Assembly: GCF_963576675.1 (NCBI RefSeq) | Contig: NC_088916.1 | Location: 55,243,001 to 55,307,000 of the forward strand | Direction: 5' to 3' | Source: Euphorbia lathyris | Lineage: Eukaryota > Streptophyta > Magnoliopsida > Malpighiales > Euphorbiaceae | Length of the DNA stretch: 64,000 nucleotides | In this document: positions 11,040-23,040 of the stretch, in pieces | Layout: every line of letters begins with the position of its first letter | Numbering within the stretch: the first letter of the stretch is position 1 | Made by a program: the position numbers and the translations under genes | Notes under the pieces: generated by a model | Seen by the model: the letters and a program-made list of their open reading frames with translations, nothing else | The model's database searches: none | Told to the model about the DNA's origin: nothing

Positions 11040-11952
11040 TCTAGAGGGATAGTGCCCCACTCCACAAGTTCTGAAAAGGAATGAGAATACCTAACTAAAA
11101 CATGAGCCACCCCATTTGCATATATCTGACAGAAATGTCATTGATACTAGAAAGGCTTAATACATCATTTGCCATCTGAACTTGTCCAACAAGTTTGATT
11201 GGCCTCTTGAACTTTCAAAGTCTCCCAATAGCCCCCTCAATTTGCATAAAATGTTCAGTTAGCCCCCTCAACTTGCGTAAAATGTATATATTGATCACTC
11301 GGTAGCAAAAAAGTAAGTTAAATGCGGAAGATGATTCCACGCATTTGAGAATGTTATTACATAATTAAAAAATAGATTAAAAATGAAGTTCTTACTTGCT
11401 CAACTATAAAACTTATCATCTCTAATATTAGAACTACATATTCCGATCTTGGTTGTTTTACTTTTTTTTAAGACACATATAATAATTCTTCCGCATTTAA
11501 CTTAGATTTTTGCAACCAAGTGATCAATTGATTACAATTTACACAAGTTTACGGACTAACTGAACATTTTATGCAAGTTGCAGGGCTATCGGGACACTTT
11601 GAAAGTTCAGGGAGCCAATCAATCTTTTTGGACATGATGTATTAAGCCTAATAGAAATAATACTGTTATAATCGTCTATAATTGAACCATAAGAAAAACG
11701 AAAATATGCTTGATGAATATACTCCACCACTGACAGCGCATCTGACCCCACCTCCACACCACCCAAACCATTGAGTTTGATCCACCTAAAAGCTTCTCGA
11801 ATACCTATAACTTCATCTTCCTTAACCGAATAGTTTCCAACAATACGAGAACGAAAAATAATAAATGACTTGTAATATTTGGATAAGATCCATTAAAACG
11901 CCAACTGCCCATGGATGCCCAGTCTACGACAGTTCCAGACTAATATATTCAT
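11040..11952 (-). pseudogene. LINE scrap: endonuclease start joined to RNase H
   Basis: On the minus strand, an ATG at 11952 encodes MNILVWNCRRLGIHGQLAF, the conserved start of the plant L1 endonuclease. Only about 60 bp later the translation is already in the C-terminal RNase H-like domain (EAFRWIKLNGLGGVEVGSDALSVVEY). The whole RT is thus deleted. The RNase H tail (YANGVAHVLVR, about 11110) lies beyond a MITE inserted at 11154-11648. The larger LINE at 33342-38024 has the same start and RNase H domain, so this is a strongly deleted relative. Confidence 0.65.
11154..11648. mobile_element. Mutator-like MITE with long inverted repeats
   Basis: A 495-bp element with arms of roughly 130-145 bp in inverted orientation, starting GGCTTAATACATCAT and ending with its complement. 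It is flanked by a 9-bp duplication, TACTAGAAA (11145-11153) and TAATAGAAA (11649-11657), differing at one base. Nine-base duplications point to the Mutator superfamily. It splits the RNase H of the LINE scrap. Confidence 0.8.
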
Positions 11953-12466
11953 GATGATGGATGAGTTTGTTAGCAGAGCGCACTTAAAATCTATTTTTTG
12001 ATCTATAATTAGACTATTATTTGAAACTGTCTCCTTCCTTATTAAAAAAACCACTTTACCCCTTTTTATGTGTGAGGTGATTTTGTTTACGAAAGTTCTG
12101 TATATTGATACTTAGTTAAAATAATTTGAGTCCGTGTAGTGGACTTAATCCGGATCATCACTTAATTGTTGACCATAAAAATATATAATTAAAAAAATTT
12201 CACATGAAAGTGAAATGGAAAATGGAAAATGGATAGAATAAAGAGTTAGATGAAGAAAAATATCACCCATAAGGATTTGGAAATCTAGAAATTAATAAAT
12301 TATAGATTTATTTTTAAACAAAAGTATATATATAGATGAAAAAAATTGAAAAGTAATAGTGTAGTGAACAGTGTAGGTGTCACAAGCCATATCTTTTTTT
12401 TTATAAGGTCACAAGCCATATCTTAAGTTGTACTGTATAGACAATTATATATATTATTCCTTATTA

Positions 12467-12810
12467 GAGCATCTTCAATAGGGTGACATGGCTCTTTATT
12501 GTCAAATTTAACTAGCCATTTAGAGAGTGATCACTCCAACAAGGTGACATGCTCTCTAAATTAAATAGCTAGCCATTTTCACTGGCTAAATTTGGCTAGT
12601 CTCTTTGGCTAGCTATTTTTATTTTTTATTCTTTTTTCTCTTTCCTCTTTGTATATTTTTTCTACTTTTTCTTTAAATTTAATCACTTTTAATGATAAAA
12701 TAGTCAAATAGATAGTCAAATAGCTAGTATGGTTGGAGCAAAATATAAATTTGGCTAGCTAAATTTATTATTTTAGAGAGTCAAATAGCTAATTAGTGTT
12801 GCAGATGCTC
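12467..12810. mobile_element. Harbinger/Tourist-like MITE
   Basis: A 344-bp element with ends GAGCATCTTCAATA and TGTTGCAGATGCTC (inverted, imperfect) and TTA duplications at 12464-12466 and 12811-12813. A three-base TWA duplication and GAGCATCT ends are characteristic of PIF/Harbinger MITEs. The interior is rich in the words TTTGGCTAG and AAATAGCTA. Confidence 0.75.
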
Positions 12811-13918
12811 TTACACATGCAAATCAAAGATGTTGACCTATAAACAATAATTAATTTCATTTATAAACTAATCTAATTAATTTCATTTATAAACTACTAA
12901 ACAAAATAATTTTGGGCCTTCACAGGTCAATCCTAAAATGATTACCTAAAGAATTTAGTGGAACACGAGGCATTGACATATAATAATATATAATCCCGAA
13001 ATTTAGCCATAGAAAATCTCTTGAAAACCTAAAAGAAAGAAACGACACTGTTTTAATAAAAATGAAAGGGAGAAGACGCGTCTGTGATGGAAAAAAGTAA
13101 GAGACGGCTGTAACGTAGAGGGGTGAGTTCTATATCGGGTAGATTGCTTAGGAGATTAAAAATGAGAAAATAACGATCTTAATTACAGGAAAAGGGTCAG
13201 AAAATGTACTAAGCGGGTTTTCCGGTGCAAGGACGAATAAGGAAAAGCTGATGCTTTGCCACGTGTCATATCTCTACCCCGTTGGATTGATTTTGATTTA
13301 TTGAAACTGCAAGTGAGAACTGTAGAGAAGTGCCCACAGAAAGATTTTCTTTCTTTCCTCTCATTTAAAAGAAAAAACAATTGAACCATTGTTTGGCCCC
13401 TACCTGTTAAAAATGTTGTTGTTTGCCTGATTCTTTTTTGTTTTTTTTTGGAAAGGTGCATTACGATTTCTTAATATTTATTTATTTAACTAATTCAAAT
13501 TTTTTTTTATATAGTTTTCCAATTCATGGATATGAGGTTCGTCAGACGTCTTTTAGATGGATCCTCTCTCACTTAAAACTTTTTACATGCAGTAGGATTC
13601 AAACTCGAGATATAGTTTAAGGATCCATTTGTTTTACCTACTATTTGATGTTTCTGTTTGCGGTTTGAAAAAAAATGTTTTTCCAAAAATACAGAGATTT
13701 CCTCCTTAAGGTTACTAACCAAAAACATAAAACTCTCTTTTGAAGTCAAATGACAAACAGAAGTATGAAAAAGAGTAATCAAAGACCCTCTAAGTGACTT
13801 GATGCCCTTAATCACTCAAGTCAATCTTCATTGGTAACAAATAAAAATAACAAAATAAATGAAAAATAAAATCCAAATCTATAATAATTTACAAAGGTAG
13901 TGACAAATAAAATTTGTG
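12811..13918. other. Intergenic, no gene seen
   Basis: Contains a short tandem pair of TTAATTTCATTTATAAACTA at about 12850-12898 and an isolated G-box/ABRE-type word GCCACGTGTCA near 13259. Neither is tied to a nearby gene; the SRS start is more than 2 kb away. Confidence 0.45.
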
Positions 13919-14457
13919 ATAAGGTGAAAAAGATGTCCCTAACCTTTAAAACTATGAGTAATTTTATCTATAACGTTTAAAATAGTGTAATTTTACCTTT
14001 AATATTGACAGATCAATTCAATTGCATCCCTAATGTTGACAAATTGGGTCAATTTGAGAAATAATCAATCAAATTATTTTTTCGATCATGATTCTTGTTA
14101 TCTGCACTTCACATGTGCGTCATTTTTTCACTCATTAATAACGGATCACCAATATACAATTAGACGTAGAAAATAAAAAATACATTTTTTCTTTTATACG
14201 AGTTGGAAAAAAATAAAAACTAATCTCAAATTCTATTATTAAATCACAAAAATAATCATTTTTTAGAACCAACTTGCATAATAAGGAGCAAATTATCTAT
14301 ATTTTATAATAATGTTTTGAAATTGAGCCAACTTACTAATGTTAGAAGTAAAATTACTTTTGATTGTCAATATATTAAATGTAAAATTGCATCATTTTAA
14401 ACATTAGTAGTAAAATTACTCCTCATTATAAATATTAATAGTTTTTTTACATGGTAT
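13919..14457. mobile_element. MITE with long imperfect inverted repeats
   Basis: The left arm (GATGTCCCTAACCTTTAAAA..., then AGTAATTTTA and GTGTAATTTTACC) reappears inverted in the right arm ending near 14457. A second, diverged copy lies at about 19465-19952. Target duplication not resolved. Superfamily uncertain. Confidence 0.6.
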
Positions 14458-14869
14458 AAAATCTTAACTGTAGTAACTCACCTGTATAATATATCAATTG
14501 TTTTATAATTTTTTGTTCACTATCCATGGTTAAAAGCTCATAATTTGCAGTTAATATTTACACATTTTATTGATTTTAAGTAAAATAGTTCTCATGAGAC
14601 CCTTAATGTTTTATTTATGTGCATGCCTTTGATAATTTTTATTATATAATATATTAAATGTATAATTTTTTATTTCAAATTATTCATTTCATATGGTTTG
14701 AATACACCAAAAAGTAAAAAAATAAAAAGCCTTACAATACTACCTTGATTTAATAGGTAAAGAAAAAATGTAATCAAACTATAGGTTATAGTGTAAACAC
14801 CGATATTTTAAAAAGGTGAGGTCCAAGTAATACTTTAAGGAAAAAAACACAAAAAGAAAAGAAATTGAT

Positions 14870-15030
14870 CTTTCTGTCTCTCTCTTTTTTTACAAACAGA
14901 GAGAGAAGAAGAAGCAGCAGCAGCTGTAAGCAGAAAAAAAAAAGCAGTAATTAATTGAAGAAAGAGAGAGAGTGAGTGAGGAGAAAGGGGGAGAAAGAAA
15001 GAAGAGAGAAAAGTAGGTTTATCTTAAATG
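14870..15030 (+). promoter_or_regulatory. GA/CT-rich leader or promoter of SRS gene
   Basis: A CT run (TCTGTCTCTCTCTTTTTTT) is followed by long GAGAGA and GAAGAAG tracts. Such GA-rich tracts are common in plant promoters and 5' leaders and can bind GAGA-binding BBR/BPC proteins. Placement 500-650 bp before the SRS start codon suggests the transcribed leader or core promoter, which is inference. Confidence 0.45.
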
Positions 15031-15072
15031 AGAGCGAGTGTGTAGCAGAGTGGGGGTGGTGGTGCAGTTACC

Positions 15073-15129
15073 ATGGCGGCGTTGCAGAGGTCTAATTCCG
15101 TGTCATTATTGCTTTTAAACCAACTATGA
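15073..15129 (+). promoter_or_regulatory. Upstream ORF 1 of SRS gene (18 codons)
   Basis: ATG in a fair context (TTACCATGG) opens an 18-codon frame ending TGA at 15127-15129. The stop overlaps the start of the next uORF (ATGA). Whether it is in the mature leader depends on the unknown transcription start and any leader intron. Confidence 0.4.
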
Positions 15130-15188
15130 AAGCTGCTTCTCTCTACCAACTCAACTCTACTCAACGAAACGAAACCCTTCTTCCATAG
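15126..15188 (+). promoter_or_regulatory. Upstream ORF 2 of SRS gene (20 codons)
   Basis: Begins inside the stop of uORF 1 (CTATGA) and ends TAG at 15186-15188. The ATGA overlap could allow termination-reinitiation, which is speculation. Confidence 0.35.
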
Positions 15189-15473
15189 TTTCTTTTCTTT
15201 TCTCTCTACCCTAATCTAATTTTGTTTTTCTTTTTATTGAATACCTCAAAAGCTGCAACAAAGAACCCCCAAACAGCAAGATCAATTAATCTGACAGTCA
15301 GATTTCAGATTTTCAGATTTCAGATTTCAGAATCAGAAGGAGAAGATCTGTTTTATCTCAATCTCCTACACTTAAAAACAGCCACCAATTTTTCAACTGC
15401 CAAAAAGCAAGTCAGAAATCAATAAACTGATACTGATCTTGCGAATTTCCATAGGCATTAGCTGGTAATAAGT

Positions 15474-15554
15474 ATGTATGCTATGGATTTTGGGCCTAAG
15501 TTGGGGTCGTTTTCAGCTGCAGTGTGCAAAAAATGGCTGGGTGGTTCTATCTAA
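15474..15554 (+). promoter_or_regulatory. Upstream ORF 3 overlapping the SRS start
   Basis: ATG at 15474 opens a 26-codon frame that runs past the main ATG (15533) in another frame and stops at 15552-15554. If present in the mRNA it should depress translation. Acceptor-like TTTTCAG and CTGCAG at 15510-15522 raise the alternative that this part is a leader intron. Confidence 0.4.
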
Positions 15555-16790
15555 GTGGAAGAGAAACAGCAGCATCAAGTAAACAAGAAGAAGAGAAAGA
15601 TCAAGAGACGAGTAACTTTTTTTTATACAATAACAGATCAAACGAGGAGATCTACAACACCACGAACACCACCACCAACAAAGGATTCGAAATATGGCCA
15701 CAATATTATCAACAGCAGCAACAGCAACAACATCAAAACATGAACAATTACTCGTCGTTTGGAGTGGGTCCTAGTCGGAGAAGTTTCTCTGATGAGTCGT
15801 CGAGATCGGGGTTTATGGTGATGAGGCAAGGCACACAAAGCGGAGGGACGAATTGTCAGGATTGTGGGAATCAAGCTAAAAAGGATTGTGAATATATGAG
15901 ATGTAGAACTTGTTGTAAGAGCCGAGGGTTTCAGTGTCAAACGCACGTTAAGAGCACTTGGGTCCCTGCTGCTAAAAGGCGAGAGAGGCAGCAACAGCTA
16001 GCTACTACTTCTTCTTCTCATCAACAAAATCAAAATCAAAATCAAGAGCAACAACCTCAACAACTTCAATTTCGAGGAGAGAATTCTAAAAGGCTGAGAG
16101 AGAATCAAGGTGTTTGCACTCGTTTAGCCACTGCTGCTGCTACTACGTCAGGTAAAATAAAAATCTATAAAGGAATTTTTGAATAATTAAGTGGAACTGT
16201 TGGAAGTGTGCATATAAATGATGAGATCTTGAAGAATTTTTGTGTGACTTTCAGTTCTTAAAGACAGTATCGTTTGCGTGTTTTAGCATCAAATCCACTT
16301 CTCCTTTTATTCTTTCCTTTCTTTCACTGTTTAGAAGTAAAAATGACGATACAAGTTGCAACAATCATTCCTTCTTTTCTTTTTTTGCCTCTTCTCTATA
16401 ATACTCATTCTCTTCAATTTTTGAGCTAAATTAGGGTTGGAAGTGAGTCATTTTCCGCCGGAAGTGAATTCGCCAGCAGTTTTTCGCTGCGTTCGAGTAA
16501 GTTCAATCGACGACGCAGATGAGCAATACGCCTATCAAACGGCTGTGAATATCGGAGGACATGTTTTCAAAGGAATTCTCTATGATCAGGGGTTGGATCC
16601 TCGCTATACTAGGGGAGGAGAGAGCTCTTCCGGCGGAGCACAGCAGTTAAATCTAATAACAGCCGCCACAACAACCACGAACACTAGTAACTCAGCCGCG
16701 GCGGCTTTGCTTGATCCGTCGTCTCTATATCCGGCGCCGCTCAATGCTTTCATTGCCGGTACGCAATTTTTCCCACCCCCAAGGTCCTAG
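15533..16790 (+). CDS. SRS: SHI/STYLISH-family (SRS) zinc-finger transcription factor
   Basis: Two exons, 15533-16151 and 16435-16790, give 324 aa with a phase-1 intron (TCAG/GTAAAA donor, AAATTAG acceptor). SRS proteins are plant nuclear activators of auxin-biosynthesis genes (YUCCA) that shape gynoecium, stamen and leaf development. The start is MAGWFYLSG, close to the MAGF/W start common in the family. Residues 60-66 are polyglutamine. The RING-like zinc finger spans about 108-138 ([12 protein letters not shown]...CRTCC...C...H), followed by the basic [11 protein letters not shown] (143-153), a likely nuclear signal. Exon 2 carries the IGGH domain (about 210-260, with [15 protein letters not shown]). 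The C-terminus is rich in Ser, Thr and Ala. The intron lies between the two domains, as is usual in this family. The leader has GA tracts and uORFs. No damage seen; which paralogue cannot be decided here. Confidence 0.95.
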
Positions 16791-18303
16791 CTAGCTGTAG
16801 TCTCAGATTAGACCTTTAAGCTGCTCTTCTAAAGTGTATTTTATAATTATTCTTAACAAAATCTCCATTTGTCAGAACATTTAGTCTACAAATTGTTGTT
16901 TTAACATGCACCCTACCTAAATCAGTAGAAGAATTTAGAATCTGGATACTATTATTCTGTGGGTGTTGGTTTTTCAGATTTTCATGGATTATAAGTATAT
17001 TATTGTATTTTTCATTTTTCTTCCCCATTCTTTTTTTTCTTCCCATTTCGTTTTGAGTGTAGAGCATATGGATGCGTGCTGTGTGCTTCTTTTTTTTTTT
17101 CTGTTTTTTAGGATAATTAATTTTCTTTTTTGAATGAAATTATCATGAGAATAATTATATTATATTATTGATTTGTGCATTGGTAAGTGTCGTTGAACTT
17201 GAAGCCGCTTTTTCCAGTTTCTCAGTTTCTTTGCCGGCTTAAAAGGGGAAGAAATAGGTTTTTGTGTTTTGATTGAGGAAAGAATTTCAGACTCTTTTAT
17301 GTATAAATTATAAAACAGAAGGCCTGAAGAATATTTTTCAAAAGGAATAAGACAGACATTGCTTTGACAAATGGTAAGGGTGGTAATTATCGGGGTAGTT
17401 TTTTTTCTTCGTGTTCGTGTCGTGTCAATTTTGAGCTTTGTCAAATGAGTCAGTCCTAACCGGACCTGAAATATTCTGTGTCATAACCGTGTAAATGAAG
17501 GGTCTGTTTGGTTTATGTGTTGTTTAGTTTTGGAAGCTTTTGTAAAAAACTATTTTGAGTTGTGAAAGGCAAACATGAGTAGAAAATAGAATAACCAAAC
17601 CCTCTCTAAGTCGGGTTAGTTGTGTTTGCCTATAATAATTACAATTTTATTACCTTCATTTATTAAGATGACATATGGAATAGAAGAATAATTTTAAATA
17701 TGTGTCATTTATTAATCCACTCAAAAATTTGTGTCAATTTCATGTCAACTCAAAATAACTCGTCACCTACTAAGTTAAACTCGAACACTATAATTATATG
17801 TAGATTTCGTGTTGTGTATTTTGCTACCTACTAAATGGTATTGAGTTTGGGGTTAAAATCTAGAAAAAGAAAAGAAAAGGAATTGAATTTCACCCTTTAT
17901 TAGTATCACATAATTAGCTAGGAAAATAGACGTGCATGGATGTGACCTAATGGAGGAATGGGAAAGTGTAATTAGCTGGGGATTTTGAATGCTGCTGCAT
18001 GTGATATGTGATGAATATATATCATATAGGGTAAGCTACGCATGATTAAATAGGATTATTGCTTGCTTCTATGTAGATTTCTAGATTTAGCTACCTTAGA
18101 ATAAAAACAGAAAGGTCCTTAATATATATAATTATTTTCCTACTTTTTTTAATAATAATACCTGACCCCTTACATGTGCTATCAGATTTCCATAGGACTA
18201 ACTATCACTCTTAATTGGCCTTGAGTTTCAACTAGATAACTCTCATCCTGAGGTTTTGTTTGGTTCCAATATTACAGAAATTACTTTTAGCATGGTGAGA
18301 TTT
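16791..18303. other. SRS 3' flank, no gene seen
   Basis: AT-rich, with T runs at about 17090-17100. No reading frame resembling a protein family on either strand. The SRS 3' UTR and poly(A) site must lie in the first few hundred bases, but I cannot fix them. Confidence 0.5.
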
Positions 18304-18446
18304 AGAGAAAAATTTTACCATGGGCCGGGACCAACACTGGTCCCCACCACTCGCATGATGCCAAGTCAACTCAGACTCAACTGCTGATGTGCATTATATG
18401 AGTGGATGGATTAGTACTGGTTTCGACCCACAGTAGAATTTCTACT
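18304..18446. mobile_element. Small MITE-like inverted repeat
   Basis: The left side reads AAAATTTTACCATGGGCC-GGGACCA and the right side is its imperfect inverse, ending ACCCACAGTAGAATTTCTAC. The arms of about 55 bp also share CACTCRYATRATG. No clear target duplication. Confidence 0.45.
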
Positions 18447-19464
18447 ATTATCTTTTTAGAGTAACCGTTAAAAAAAAATGTGTGCAGATTATGGTAAAAT
18501 TTCTTGATGGATACATGTATCAACCATTCAATGAGAAGTTCAAAATGTGGAGGTGTATTTCTAAAATTACATAGTTTCTCTCTTTCTAAGGAAAAAATTT
18601 AGAATAAAAGGGTTGTTGATAGGTTCATTATGGTATAATAATAAAAATATAACTGTCTATAGCTATAAAAGAGCATGTATTCTAGGAGTAATCTAAAATT
18701 TCTCCTCTCTAAGCTAAGTTTGTTTTAAATTTTTGATCTATTTTTTCCTTTTTTTTTTTTTGTTGAAATAAAGTATTAGTACTCAATCCAAATATAAGAA
18801 AGTTTCAAGGACGTAATTAACAATCTGTATTTGCTTTAAGATTGAAGCTTTAGAATTATTGCTGATTTTAACATTTTGCTATATCAGATTCTAGCTTAGC
18901 TGCAGCTACTGAGGTTGATTTTTTCGGAAGAGCTCTTGGGTTTTGTTCTCATTAAACATATATGCATGCATAAGTATCATGAAGTTAATTTATCTACGAG
19001 ATATAAGGGTCAAGAGTAGTCTTTATATGATTTCTCTACTGGTGTGAAAGCAAATGTTTCTTGATTTTGATGTGTGTAAAATTTGTTATATCATATGCTA
19101 CAATTTCACTAATAAATGGAGTTCACACAATTTGACCCCGATATAAGAGGCTATAATACCATTAAACTTCAAAATTTTTTAGAATACTTCAAGTAATACA
19201 GGTTACGAAATTATTAGTGCCACATGTATATATATTACTTTTTACAATTTACACTAATATTTTTTAATGAAGTGCTATGCAAAATTATTTTTATTGGTTG
19301 GATATATTATTTTCGTAGTACACTAAAAGAAGAATTCATCAAACCCTTAAAAAACAAGACATTATTCAATACAAAAAAACTTAAGAGCATTTTCAATGGT
19401 CTCTTAGTTTGGTTTTTATGTTAAAATGTAAGGATAGTTGTTCCTTAAAAGTAAGTGCTTCACC

Positions 19465-19952
19465 AATGAACACCTCCAACGTTTATAGTCTAGTTAGCTC
19501 TAACGTCTAAAATAATGGAATTTTGTCGCTAATGTTGGCAGCTAAGGGTAATTTTAGCTCTAATGTTGGTAAATTGGATCAATTTGAGTAATAATTCATT
19601 AAATTGTCTTCTCGGTCATGAATGTTCACATCTACATTTTATATATGCATCATTTTATTACTAATTGGTAACAAATCACAAACATATGATTAGACGTGAA
19701 AAATTCAAATATTTCAACAAATTTTAGTTTTTTTTATCTCCAATTCTATTATTAAATCACAAAAAAAATGAAATCTTTTTTTAGAAACAACGGATGTGTA
19801 ATTGGTGCAGAATAAGGAACAAAATATATGTGTCTTAATGATGTGTGAAATTGACCCAATTTGTCAATGTTATGGGTAAAATTGTATCATTTTAGTCGTT
19901 AGAGGTAAAATTGCTGCTGCATGTAAACGTTAGGGGTATTTTTGCACCTTAT
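19465..19952. mobile_element. Second copy of the 13919-14457 MITE family
   Basis: Shares the arrangement and words of the first copy (GGTAAAATTGC..., the TTGGATCAATTTGAG region, GATTAGACGTGAAAAA). Its right end CGTTAGGGGTATTTTTGCAC is the inverse of the first copy's left end. The left end is degraded. A lone GAGCATTTTCAATGG at 19386 nearby looks like one end of a Harbinger MITE without a partner. Confidence 0.5.
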
Positions 19953-20056
19953 CCCTCTCTATTAATAAAAAGTCTCTCTCCACTTCTTACTGTCTTATTT
20001 ATATATATTAATAATTTATTATCGAGTAGTCTTTCTTCTCTCACTATTGGTAAATA

Positions 20057-21588
20057 GGGTTAATTACAAAAATGGGTCAAATGGGAGGTCCGTTTACATA
20101 TTTAACCAATTTACTCAACCTACTACATATCTAGACTGATTTTATGTGACTTTCCCATAATACCCTCAATATTTACGTGCGTCTCGCCCCCTCCCGTTTG
20201 ACTTCGCATATTCGATATTATGCGAAGTCTACGAAGCTAATGTCTGGTTTACTTGATGAATTTCATTACCATATGTGAAGCCTGCGAAGCTAATGTTTGG
20301 GTTACTTGATGAATTTAATTAGCATATGTGAAGCCTGAATGTGTTTTAAAGCTAATTTGCCAAGTGGTATATAACAAAAAATGTCAAACAAGAACAGATT
20401 CTAACATTAAAATCATAACATTATCAAAATTTACAACAAGATTGCCACAATAAACTCCTAACAAATCACTTTAAAGTGAACCTAACTAATCCGGTATCAA
20501 TTTTGAAGCGGGTGAGTAATTTCTCTCTCTACATGAAGTCCAGACCTTTTGGGATTAGAAATAGAAGTCCAGAACTTTTGGGATGGACGCATCCCATGGT
20601 GCACACCAAGATTGGCACAATCTCTCCTAACCAACCATTTTAGGAGTGAATGTGCCAATCTTGAGGGAAATTTCTCCCTGTACAGGAAGGAAAGTTATTT
20701 CCCCTGCATCCGAGGACGCCGCCTTCTAGAAAGGGATGTTATGTAATCAACCACCTTCAGAAAAATTATTGTGTTAGGCAGGGAAAAAGACGATTTTGGC
20801 TTCGCGAAATGAGGATTAGCGAAGCATGCGAATGTAAATGTGCAGGGAAAGAGGTGATTTTACTTCGCTAATCGATGTTTTCGCGAGGTATGCGAGGTCT
20901 GAAACTTGACGATCTACGTCGCATATCGATGCTTTCGCGAAATCTGCGAGGGAAATAACGAACTTTTCTACTCGCAGACTTCGCGAACTAATCGATTCAC
21001 GAAGTAGATCGTCACGTTTCAGGCTCTTTCTCTTTGCAGATCTTCGCGAAATCATCGACTACGCGAAGTGTATTCATGAAAAAATGCAGAAAAAACAGCA
21101 GATACTTACATTTTTCGCATCTTTCACCTTTAAAAGTGACAATAACAATATGATAAACTGGAGAAAACGATGGAAATAACTTAGAATAACCATTTCTTTG
21201 ATGGTAACAAGAAGAAAGAAACCAAGTAACGAGCATGAACAAGAAGATGAAGAACCATGGCTTCGTTTTCTAGGATTAGGAAGTTGCAGAATCAAGAGAT
21301 GAAGAGAGAAAAAAGAGAAATTCATTGTGATTTGGCAAAATGGTACATATTTCGTCCAATTTAAAGGAAGATAGGAAGATCAAAAGTCTTCAAATCATTA
21401 ATGGATGAGCCAACTTTTTGCGTAACCAATGAGAAGGGGGGGAGTGGTCGTTCGCGTTGTGGGAAGTAGGAAGGTTAGGGGTATTATAGAAAAGTCACAA
21501 AAAATCAGTCTAGATATGTAATAGGTTGAGTAAATGGGTTAAATATGTAAATGAGCCTCACATTTGACCTAGTTTTGTAATTTTTTCC
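20057..21588. mobile_element. Mutator-like element, 1.5 kb, CpG-rich core
   Basis: Inverted repeats of about 115 bp (start GGGTTAATTACAAAAATGGG; the end is its inverse) are flanked by a perfect 10-bp duplication TTGGTAAATA at 20047-20056 and 21589-21598. Long terminal repeats plus a 9-11 bp duplication define Mutator-like elements. No transposase is encoded, so it is non-autonomous. The core (20160-21060) is unlike its surroundings: CpG-rich, with repeated TTCGCGA, GCGAAG and ATCGAT words, a direct repeat of GAAGTCCAGAMCTTTTGGGAT (20536 and 20563) and a hairpin with arms CAAGATTGGCACA/TGTGCCAATCTTG (20607-20666). A short open frame (20549-20746) has no recognised relatives. The core could be captured host DNA, which I cannot verify. 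Confidence 0.8.
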
Positions 21589-21722
21589 TTGGTAAATATG
21601 ATAATAATTAATAATAGAATGTCTTAGTCACTCTTTAATTAATCGAACTCGAGATCACTAGTTTAAATGACTTGAGGTCCTTAACCACTCAAGACAACTT
21701 AATTGGTCCAAAAAAAAATTAA

Positions 21723-22443
21723 GGTCATGTTTGGTAAGATGTAATGACCTTTGTAATGGAATGACTATTACATTGAAGGCTCATTACCATGTTTGGTTGC
21801 ATGTTACAATTTCATTGTAATGGAATGAGAAAACCTTAGTTAAATTTTGTTGAAGAAATCTTGTAATCCCCGTTACATAGAAAAATGCTTTGAATTCACA
21901 TTACATTGTCATCTAACCTTTCATTTCTCAAGTCTCACATCTCAATCTTACCTCCAATTCTTGTCAAACACGCAAAAAGTAGAAAAACATGAAAATTGAA
22001 AACGAGAAAAATGAAAAAAACGAAAAACCGAAAAAATGCGAAAAATAACGAAATACCGGAAAAATGAGAAAATAGAAAAACGGTGAAAATTGTTGAAAAT
22101 GAAAATTAAAACAACGGTGAAAAATGTAAAAAAAATATGAAAAAACGAAAAACTATATACTAATTTATTGATTTCGGTTAATCTAATTTTGTATTTGATT
22201 TCGATTCGAATTTCGTGCTTTTCAAAATTTTCATGATTTTTTTATTGATTTTAATTATGTAAATAAAATTTTATGATTACATTTAATTAGAAAAATATAA
22301 GTTTTATAATGGTTATTACATTACATTATAATTGTCAACCAAACATGGTAATAGAATCACTATTCCATTCCATTACATTACAACTTTAATTAAATTACGA
22401 CATTGATTACATTACATTGCATTACGGCATACCAAACGGACCC
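21723..22443. mobile_element. Harbinger-like MITE with simple-sequence core
   Basis: Ends GGTCATGTTTGGTAAGATG and its inverse (CATACCAAACGGACCC), with TAA duplications at 21720-21722 and 22444-22446. Subterminal regions are full of GTAATG/CATTAC words. The core (about 21975-22150) is a purine-rich irregular repeat of GAAAAACGAAAAA. A relative in opposite orientation lies at 31899-32673. Confidence 0.7.
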
Positions 22444-23040
22444 TAAATATATTAAATAAAAAATGAGGGAAAACTATGTTTTTCTTAAATAAGGTTCCGG
22501 GAATGTTTTTCTTTTTTCTTTTTAAATTATTTTTGCAACTTCAAATATCCTTCTAAGCTTTGTGGGTTAGTGAGTTGAATTAAATGGAAAACAAGAATTT
22601 GTTACCACAATCAATTCTGGGCCTATACTTGTAACTTGTAACACATTTGAAATTTGAAACTTGAAACTGTGCAATGCCTTCTCTTTCATGGAAGTGAAAA
22701 TAAACAAATAATTAAAGCACATTCGCTTTGAGGGATATGATGTGGATTTATCAAATTGAGCATAATTGTGAATCTTAATTGGAACTGGTTCCAATAATAC
22801 ATAGTACTAATTAAGTCATAAAGTATCTTGGACTTATTGCCATAATTGGTTTTCGATGGTTTTTAGTATATTATCGCAGATTGCCGTATTTCTGTAATTT
22901 GATCTGAATGATATGGTATGAGCGGAATCAGGTTTGTAATGGTCCGGATCGGAAATGTCCGCAATAGGCGGTGGTGTCTATATTGTTGTTGGTCTTCTGT
23001 ACGATAGATTAGTTGATCGGGTTTTTTTTCTGGACAAGAT

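Noticed and set aside
15638..15994. 118-codon minus-strand frame opposite SRS exon 1
   Set aside because: Shadow of the conserved SRS coding frame; composition follows the Gln codons on the other strand.
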